From positions 35,816,976-35,880,975 of the forward strand of contig OY759267.1 in assembly GCA_963662155.1 (NCBI GenBank): a DNA stretch of 64,000 nucleotides. The letters are read 5' to 3'. This stretch comes from Lamellibrachia columna. Lineage: Eukaryota; Annelida; Polychaeta; Sabellida; Siboglinidae. Positions within the stretch are counted from its first letter, which is position 1. Each line of letters opens with the position of its first letter. The notes beneath the pieces were generated by a model. It saw only the letters and a list, made by a program, of their open reading frames with translations. It was not told the origin of the DNA and did not search any database. Positions 56,561 to 64,000 of the stretch are shown piece after piece. A program made the translations under genes and the position numbers.

Positions 56561-56589
56561 TTCGTGGTGATCTCCTCTGGCATGTCTCT

Positions 56590-56950
56590 GGTGACAACAG
56601 CTACAAAGAAACAGGACACTTCATACAACAGCTACAAAAAGACAGGATACTTCATACAATAGCTAAAAAGAGACAGGACACTTCATACAACAGCTACAAA
56701 GAGACAGGACACTTCATGCAACAGCTACAAAAAGACAGGATACTTCATACAACAGCTACACAGATACAGGACACTTCACACAACAGCTACAAAGAGACAG
56801 GACATTTCCTACAAAAGCTACAAAGAGACAGGACACTTCATACAACAGCTATAAAGAGACAGGACACTTCCTACAACAGCTACAAAGAGACAGGACACTT
56901 CATACAACAGCTACAAAGAGGCAGCACACTTCATACAACAGCTTCTTACC
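56590..56950 (+). repeat. 30-bp minisatellite, about 12 copies
   Basis: The unit caacagctacaaagagacag plus gacacttcata repeats in frame, which gives an open 10-residue repeat (56449-57036) that I regard as compositional. Confidence 0.95.
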
Positions 56951-57288
56951 CAGAAACTGTTAGAATATATCGATTACCAGAAACTGACTTGATATTGCAC
57001 ACAGTAGTAGTCAATTATTACAATTATGCAATATGACAAGTGTCATTATCAATTGTTTTAGTATCCCGCATGCACGCACACAAGCACACCTGCATGCACA
57101 CACGCACAACTGAAATGATTGAAAACTGATAAGAAAGAAATTATAGATTAGACAAATCTACACTGGTTGTATAAGAAATAAATGGGACAGATCATTAATT
57201 AACCTTGAGGTTCTAATCATACGAATAAAGTGCCAGTGATTTTTACAGTATCCCATATGACAATTTTTGCTCTATGGAAAATTATTTC

Positions 57289-57528
57289 TTAACATGGATG
57301 TGTCCATATTTGAGGGCTGCGACACTTATGCTTTGCCCAAATAAATATTTCTAGTGGACGGTTGGCAACAAATGCTCGTGTCAATGATGGAAGGATCCCT
57401 GGTGTACGAACACAGAATCCGGTTTGTTTGTGCGACAAATGACAGGGAGCATACTCCAAGTTGATTGTCTCGAAAATAAGTGTAGGATTTGACAAAAACA
57501 CTACTGCAGGTCGATGACAAGACAACAA
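57289..57528 (-). CDS. unrecognized open frame, possible exon
   Basis: The 79-codon minus frame includes FETINLEYAPCHLSHKQTGF, then CVRTPGILPSLTRAFVANRP, and stops. It is not low-complexity and does not overlap a tandem repeat, but I do not recognize a family. No clear acceptor was identified. Confidence 0.25.
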   Translation of the reverse strand: MLSCHRPAVVFLSNPTLIFETINLEYAPCHLSHKQTGFCVRTPGILPSLTRAFVANRPLEIFIWAKHKCRSPQIWTHPC

Positions 57529-57826
57529 TACACGTGAAGTTTTTATTAAAACTAAATTGTAACTTTAGCACACTGTGGACTGACTTCTAGCGTTGTTTCA
57601 ATGGGGAAAATCAACAGTGTACTTCATTCAATCGTATCCTCTTGCGAGGGAGTTTGCAGAATTGATTGAGCCGTGTCTTGGACACTTCTGCAGTGGTTCA
57701 TGAGAGATGGAGTCCACAGCAGGCTACACATTTACCCCGTGTGGGATCTTTTACTTCCCCTGACATAGACACCAGATAGAAGGGACCAACGGCTTTTACT
57801 GTCTCTTCCGAAAGAATGTTACAGAT

Positions 57827-57915
57827 GGTCAGTAACACATTACAACATGTGGTCAGTAACATGTTATAACATGTGGTCAGTAACATGTTACAACATGTGG
57901 TCAGTAACACGTTAC
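57827..57915 (+). repeat. 24-bp minisatellite, four copies
   Basis: Tandem 'tggtcagtaacatgttacaa'-type units. Confidence 0.9.
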
Positions 57916-57995
57916 AAGATGGCTTCAGGTTGATGTAAGAGCTTTTTAAGACCAATACTTTGAAAATCTAAGACCTCCTTCATAGACAGATTCAA

Positions 57996-58830
57996 TTGAA
58001 AACAAAGCAATTTGACATCCTCTTGAACGTCCATCTTGGACATGCCACATTTGACACACCTATCAGATGTGTAACCAACGACAATAAGACATCATGCCGC
58101 CCAAGCATCGCCAAAAAAAGCTCGTCAGAGGCTACTCGCTTTGAAGGTATTGACAATGAACTACTAAAACTTACCTTTATTGCAACTCTGAGTGACAGTG
58201 ATGTTATAAAACAATTGAAACGAGCTCTGTTCCCGCAAGAGATTGCTGACAAAATAGACTACTTAGCAGCTCAGATTGAGCAACTAAAACAAACTGTGAA
58301 AGAGAAGGACGAGAAAATCAAACAACTTGAAAGTAGAGTCGACTTGTTAGAATCGGCCAACGACAGCATCGACCAATATTCTAGAAGATCCAATTTGAGA
58401 ATAGAAGGAATACCCGAATCTGTAGGTATTGGTGAAATTGAAAATGCAATCCTAGACATTGTCAATGATCATATGAAGTTAACCTCAGTCCTGCAGTCTC
58501 AGAGAGATTGAGCGAGCGCACAGAATTGGCCGCCCTAAAACGGATGGCGGGCGACCCCGCACTAAGATTTTTACACTAAATAGCGAACGTCGGAGGGACA
58601 TACACAGCTCGAATCAACCTAAAACATCACAATACAGCCTCGGGTCTAAACCTTCGTTTATTTGTTAATGAACACCTCACGTAAACTCGTTCTGAACTTC
58701 TGTATGAACTTGGAAAAAAAATGAACTGATTTCTGACTGTTGGTCTTTCAATAGGAATATCTTGTACACAGACACTCAGGGTGTTGTCCATCAAGTACGA
58801 AGTAAACAGGACGCATGTTTCAAGGTGCGC
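57996..58830 (+). pseudogene. LINE ORF1-like protein (coiled coil plus RRM), frameshifted
   Basis: Such proteins bind LINE RNA. The open part (57996-58511) has a coiled coil (about residues 85-120: AAQIEQLKQTVKEKDEKIKQ and on). It leads to DQYSRRSNLRIEGIPESVG, the hallmark junction into the RRM-like domain. After one indel near 58500 the frame continues as EIERAHRIGRPKT. After another it reads LRLFVNEHLT and RSELLYELGKK. A C-terminal WSFNRNILYTDTQGVVHQVR follows near 58737-58800. These appear in the correct order for the family. No adjacent ORF2 is visible. Confidence 0.7.
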
Positions 58831-59690
58831 AGTGTTTGACGCCTGCGTTACGTAACTCCTGCGGACATTCCCGAGACACAGCTGCGTCAAATGACGTAAG
58901 CATTGTCTGGCACTTGCACACTTGCACACCTTCAATTAATATAACCTATCCATATTATACGGATAGATGATTTATTACAGAGTATCATTTTATTTTTCAG
59001 ACTAAATACAATTACAGTAATCTATTTAGTTATGCTGATTTGTAGTTGGTACATGCCAAATCAAGGCAGTAGGTTAATATATTACTATTGTTTTTGTTTT
59101 AAAAACAATTTTTCGATATCAAGAATATAACTACCTAAGCCTATGTGCGCATATCATTTAATGGGCACGTGAGATTATTAATGATTGGCAGACCTATCTC
59201 ACCATTGTATTGTGACTTGTATTATCACCATTACTCTCGGTACCTCGATGGTAAGCACGTTGAACAATCCCAAGGACTGGATAGCGTGCTGTATAACAAC
59301 GTACCTTTACTTGAGGTTTTCTTACAGGTGTTGGGGTAGTTTTTTTGGTGGACCGAGAGTAAATAGTATAAAGGATCACTTAAATCGGATCGTTGTTGCC
59401 TATCCCCATTTTGTGTGTTTACACAAGTAGGTGTCATAATGTCGAATTTCTGCGAATTGCTATTATATGAACTATTTTCCTGAATATGGTGAGGTAAATG
59501 TTAGAGTGTATATAGACGAATTGCATCGACAAGTTATGCAATAATAGTATCCAAGTGTGGTGTGGGAGCCCACATTGGAAGTTTATTGTTAGGCATGGGG
59601 CATGACCAGGTTATGCAATAATTGTACCCATGATGTTTTCGCTTTTGGCGTGGTACATTATATTAAAAGGGGTATCAACGTAATGGGACC
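58831..59690. other. no recognizable gene
   Basis: A 'tattaaaagg' TATA-like motif lies near 59662 and 'ttatgcaataa' motifs near 59537 and 59612. A solo LTR or promoter is conceivable but unsupported. Confidence 0.35.
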
Positions 59691-60015
59691 GTCCACGACA
59701 CGTTCGTCGTCTCCAAGTCATGTTGACGGCCGACTTACAGAGCGTTCAGCCGACCGTTCAACTGCCTTCCCCGCGCGCGCGACACCAGTGCGTCCGCACG
59801 AGCTATCGTCACGACACGTTAGCCGTCGTCACGACACGTTAGCCGTCTCCACGACATATTGCCGGCTGACATACTATACGTCCAGCTGACCGTTCAACTG
59901 TCTTCCCCGTGTGTGACACCAGAGCGTCCGCGTCAGCCGTCGTCATGAAACATCGCCGTCTCCACGATCTATTGACATCTGGCTTACTATCGTCCAGCCG
60001 ACAACAACCTCGACA
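59690..60015 (+). repeat. CpG-rich region with short repeats
   Basis: Repeated 'cgtcgtcacgacacgttagc' and 'gaccgttcaactg' motifs occur. GC and CpG density are clearly above the surroundings. Confidence 0.7.
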
Positions 60016-60059
60016 TCACTGCGGTCGAACGTATTCTGCTGCCGGTGAGATTATGTGAC

Positions 60060-61985
60060 CGCCCAGCAAACACATAACATTTTTATAACATTTGATAAAG
60101 GTTATATACATGTTATAACGAAAACATTTTTCAATAACATTTCGTAAATGTAAATAAAATGTTATGTAAAATTTCAGAAACATCATACAGATGTTTTTAA
60201 GATAACGTAATTTTACATTTTTCAGTGATGTTTTTAAAACATCATCAAAATATTCCCATCAAACACAATAATGTTTTAAAAACATCAGAAAAATGTTTCC
60301 TCAAATGTCATAATAATGTTTTTTTAATGTTATAATGATATCAAAATGTGCCATCTTGGAAACATTTGAAAAACATTTTTGAACAATGTTTTATTAAAAC
60401 ATATATATAACATCATAAAAACATGTTTGACAAAGGAACATAAACATCACAAAAATTTTATTTTAATGTTTTATTAAAACATTTAACTTTGAAAGGTATC
60501 AGAAAAGCTTTGATTTTATGGCTGAACCCAGCCAATACTATACTGCTTTAAAAACATCAGAATTTTTTTTCTAAAATGTCATAAAAATGTTTTTTTTAAA
60601 CGCTATAATAATATAAAAATGTGCCATCTTGGAAACATTTGAAAAACATTGTTGAACAATGTTTTATTAAAACATATATATAGCATCATAAAAACAATTT
60701 TGACAAAGGAACATAAACATCACAAAAATGTTATTTTAATGTTTTATTAAAACATTTCACTTTGAAAGGTATCAGAAAAGCTTTGATTTTATGGCTGAGC
60801 CCAGCAAGCACAATACTGTTTAAAAAAACATCAGAAAAATGTTTTCTAAAATGTCATAAAAATGTTTTTGTATATTCTATAATTATATAAAAATTTGCCA
60901 TCTTGGAAACATTTGAAAAACATTGTTCAAAAATGTTTTATTAAAATATATATATAACATCATAAAAACATTTTTGACAAAGGAAAATAACATCAAAAAA
61001 AAATTATTTTAATGTTTTATTAAAACATTTCACTTTGAAAGGTATCAGAAAAGCTTTCATTTTATGGCTGAGCCCAGCAAACACAATACTGTTTTAAAAA
61101 CATAAGAATTTTGTTTCAAAAATGTAATACATTTTTTTTTTTAATGTTATAATAATATCAAAATGTGCCATCTTGGAAACATTTGAAAAACCTTTTTGAA
61201 CAATGTTTTATTAAAACATATATATAACATCATAAAAACATGTTTGACAAAGGAACATAAACATCACAAAAATGTTATTTTAATGTTTTATTAAAAATTT
61301 CACTTTGAAAGGTATCAAAAAAGCTTTGATTTTATGGCTAAACCCAGCAAACACAATACTGTTTTAAAAACATCAGAACAATGTTTTCTAAAATGTCATA
61401 AAAATGTTTTTTTTATGTTATAATAATATCAAAATGTGCCATCTTGGAAACATTTGAAAAACCTTTTTGAACAATGTTTTATTAAAACATATATATATAA
61501 CATCATAAAAACATGTTTGACAAAGGAACATAAACATCACAAAAATGTTATTTTAATGTTTTATTAAAAATTTAACTTTGAAAGGTATCAAAAAAGCTTT
61601 GATTTTATGGCTAAACCCAGCAAACACAATACTGTTTTAAAAACATCAGAAAAATGTTTTCTAAAATGTCATAAAAATGTTTTTTTAATGTTATAATAAT
61701 ATCAAAATGTGCCATCTTGGAAACATTTGATAAACCTTTTTTGAACAATGTTTTATTAAAACATATATATAACATCATAAAAACATTTTTGACAAAGGAG
61801 CATAACATCACAAAAATTTTATTTTAATGTTTTATTAAAACATTTCACTTTGAAAGGTATCAGAAAAGCTTTAATTTTATGGCTGAGCCCAGCAAACACA
61901 ATACTGTTTTAAAAACATCAGAAATTTTTTTCAAAAATGTAATAACATTTTTTTATTTATTTATGTTATAATAATATCAAAATGT
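60060..61985 (+). repeat. 272-bp satellite array, about seven units
   Basis: The marker 'gaaaggtatcagaaaag' occurs at 60491, 60764, 61037, 61307, 61580 and 61852, giving spacings of 273, 273, 270, 273 and 272. Each unit begins near 'cccagcaaacacaatactg' and contains 'gtgccatcttggaaacattt'. The leftmost 400 bp are more diverged. The array ends at 61985, where GC-rich sequence begins. Confidence 0.95.
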
Positions 61986-63199
61986 GCGAAGCGAAGCCAG
62001 CGACAGCGATTGATGTCGGCGGCAGCGCAAAACAAACAACAAGTTGATACTCGTTCATTGACATTGTTCACCTAATGTTTCTTGAGAATTGTCAAAGCAA
62101 TTCTAAGTAGGTTTAAGCAGGCCCAGTTGGCATTTTCCCCTGGCGGCAGAAATTCGGGATCCACGACCGACCGCGTTATATCCGAATCCGCGTAATATTA
62201 CATTACATCGTAAATATAATCGTTTTCGCGACGCGAAACCAACGAAAATGCGAATTCGTCATCCGCATATGAAACGATGTTAAGTGGAGCGTAATAAATG
62301 TATGCTTCGGTCGAGATCGGTTGAAAGACGAGGTGATACAATTATTAATTCTACCTATTGTATTTTTCTGTGTTTTATCAGCTTACATACTACGTTTGTC
62401 AAATCATATACGTTTTCGGCTGCTCAGGTCCAGGTTATTATTTTCGATTCGTAGGCCTGTTGGTCCAGTACATCATCATCGTAGTAGATCTATTCCATAA
62501 CAAAATACGTACGTGTGTTTTATTCAGTTCAAGAGTCAAGAGGGTGTGACATTTAAAAATAATACACGTTGATGCTAGTATACTCGTTTAATAAGTTCCA
62601 TAAACTGCATATTGCCGTATAAGATAATGGTGCAAGCACACGGGGCTTCGACAGCGTTCTTGGTCTTGGTGCAGCGGGCGGGGGTCGCTGTTGTTTAGTA
62701 GCTCCCTGGTGGCAGATATGAGAACACCTAACGCGCCTCGCTTACAGCGCGGTCCGAAGTCGTGGACCCCGACTACCGCGTTATAACAAGGCTCGACTGT
62801 AGATGCAACGAGGTATGTAGCTAACTGATGAATAACCAAAAGTCACTTAGAATGTATTAGTATTACAAATGTATTGTTTTTCATTGTTAAACTTGATGTC
62901 AAGATCAATCTCAAAATGCAGCACGCTGTCACATGTACTTTCCCAAATGTTATCCTTGTCAAATATAAGGCTAATCTACCAACTTAACACTGTGTAGATC
63001 TGAGACAGTTGTGTCCAGTGACATTACTTATTTTGTGTAATCATCACTATAGCAAGGGGTGGTATAGTAGTACTACACTACCCCTAGCAGCAACACTAAT
63101 TAAGTTCCAAGTTTCAACAGGGTTATCTGCCAGCTAGGGGTACTGTTGATCAACTGTCCATTTAGTAGGGGATTGGCCAACATATAACATCTGCCATGA
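61986..63199. other. no recognizable gene; CpG-richer start
   Basis: Positions 61986-62300 and 62640-62800 are CpG-richer than the surroundings. The minus frame 62839-62588 has no family signal. 'tcgagccttgttataacg' on the minus strand near 62790 resembles a pogo-like terminus. Confidence 0.35.
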
Positions 63200-63268
63200 C
63201 TTATCTTCTGCATCATTAGTTATAGAGGAAATTTGTTTGAGCAGGATATAGACGCGTTGAGTGCCCAT

Positions 63269-64000
63269 ATGAAAAGAGCACGGAAACGGGAATATTGCAG
63301 AAGATGGATGTCGGAAAAGAGAATAAAGTCCAAAATAGATGCAGATACACGTGAATTAATTGGAGACACTTCCGAAAATGAAACATCAGAAGATGTGACA
63401 GAATTTCAAGAAAGCAATAATGACCAAGTTGAGCATAACACAAATGCTGAACATGACCACAGTGTTGAACATGACCACAGTGTTGAACATGACCACAGTG
63501 ATGAACATGACCACAGTGATGAACATGACCACAGTGTTGAACATGACCACAGTGTTGAACATGACCACAGTGTTGAACATGACCACAGTGATGAACATGA
63601 CCACAGTGTTGAACATGACCACAGTGATGAACATGACCACCATAGTGACAATGTTACTAATGATGATTATGATGACAATGCATACAGTGATACTATTACT
63701 GATGACATCCCTACTGACAGGGAAGTAGAATCATACAGTGAGAGTGAATCATCAGAAAGGTGAGGTCTGGCAGAAATCCTGCCGCCCAAATTGTGAAAAG
63801 ACTCTTCGAAGAAATACAACATGAAGAGGAGTATACAACTCTACAAAGACATATTTATCATAGACGGCCAGATAATGCATACAGATCTAGTACTGTGAAG
63901 TGGTTTGTGTGGAGAATAGACAAGAAGACACATACAAATGCAGGATTTACCATTCACCAGGGGCTTTATTTATGCACCCCTGTGATTCTCGGACTATTGG
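63269..64000 (+). CDS. protein with His/Asp-rich repeat, incomplete at window end
   Basis: The start is at ATG 63269, in a frame open from 63200 and preceded by an acceptor-like ttctgcatcattag. The basic N-terminus (MKRARKREYCRRWMSEKRIK) is followed by an acidic segment, then about twelve HDHS[V/D]E repeats (about 63448-63640), then an Asp/Ser-rich tail ending at TGA 63761. A consensus donor-like AAAG|gtgagg overlaps the stop. In another frame 63755-64000 is fully open and coding-like (GRNPAAQIVKRLFEEIQHEE, then KWFVWRIDKK). Either an intron or a one-base frameshift separates the two parts. The family is not recognized; a transposon-encoded protein is possible. Confidence 0.5.
63448..63645 (+). 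repeat. 18-bp coding minisatellite
   Basis: Tandem gaacatgaccacagtgwt units encode HDHSVE or HDHSDE. The unit length is a multiple of three, so the frame is preserved. Confidence 0.95.

Noticed and set aside
56449..57036. 195-codon frame with 10-residue repeats
   Set aside because: It is generated by the 30-bp minisatellite; no conserved domain lies outside the repeat.
58831..60060. Possible solo LTR (TATA-like tattaaaagg, repeated ttatgcaataa)
   Set aside because: No terminal TG...CA pair, target duplication, primer-binding site or gag-pol sequence could be found.
63386..63651. Antisense frames of repeated VVMF or WSCS
   Set aside because: They are shadows of the HDHS repeat in the sense frame, which has the better start and non-repeat context.

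Overview
This window reads as nuclear DNA of a metazoan, probably an invertebrate. It is AT-rich and almost everything recognizable is transposable-element or tandem-repeat sequence. The few host-like coding pieces are short exons with GT/AG borders. CR1-like and RTE-like LINEs, a tyrosine-recombinase (DIRS/Ngaro-type) retrotransposon, hAT elements with 8-bp target duplications, MULE-like transposases, tRNA-SINE-like heads and many 30-75 bp minisatellites occur together. That mix fits marine invertebrates such as molluscs, other lophotrochozoans, cnidarians or lancelets, but I cannot fix the phylum.

Layout. 1-4100 is mostly unrecognizable apart from one dispersed repeat. 4100-13630 is a LINE graveyard: a MULE-like N-terminal remnant, an RTE-like LINE (4641-7790), a CR1-like LINE (about 7865-10492), a second LINE family split by an antisense CR1 insertion (10493-12065), and a CR1 3' end with an expanded 10-bp tail. 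13717-15708 is a MULE-type transposon with inverted termini and a 274-codon transposase ORF. 16290-18991 holds a MITE family. 20559-25295 is a structurally complete tyrosine-recombinase retrotransposon on the minus strand (gag, RT-RNase H, YR, all open and overlapping), set between long (TA)n tracts. An 809-bp derivative of it lies at 34092-34900, also between (TA)n tracts. 25982-27933 is a hAT element whose empty target site survives in a second copy of the host repeat at 29061-29345. 28041-30212 is a large fold-back structure.

31691-38306 (minus) carries the best host gene candidate: a serpin-like gene of five predicted exons whose reading phases join cleanly. Its middle is missing or replaced by TE insertions, and its first exon has an N-myristoylation-like start. 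A further possible serpin-type exon is at 50450-50690. 38868-47528 contains a locally repeated unit (R1, R2, R3) with shared coding-like sequence, a second hAT element with a perfect 8-bp duplication, and more LINE copies. 47800-57000 is a run of minisatellites, including a duplicated 315-320 bp unit in which each copy carries three RFX X-box-like sites. 57996-58830 is a LINE ORF1-like pseudogene. 60060-61985 is a 272-bp satellite array. 63200-64000 starts a coding region with a His/Asp-rich repeat that runs off the window.

The genes do not form a functional pathway. The organization is explained by successive transposition, nested insertion, local duplication and tandem-repeat expansion around a decayed or unusual serpin locus.
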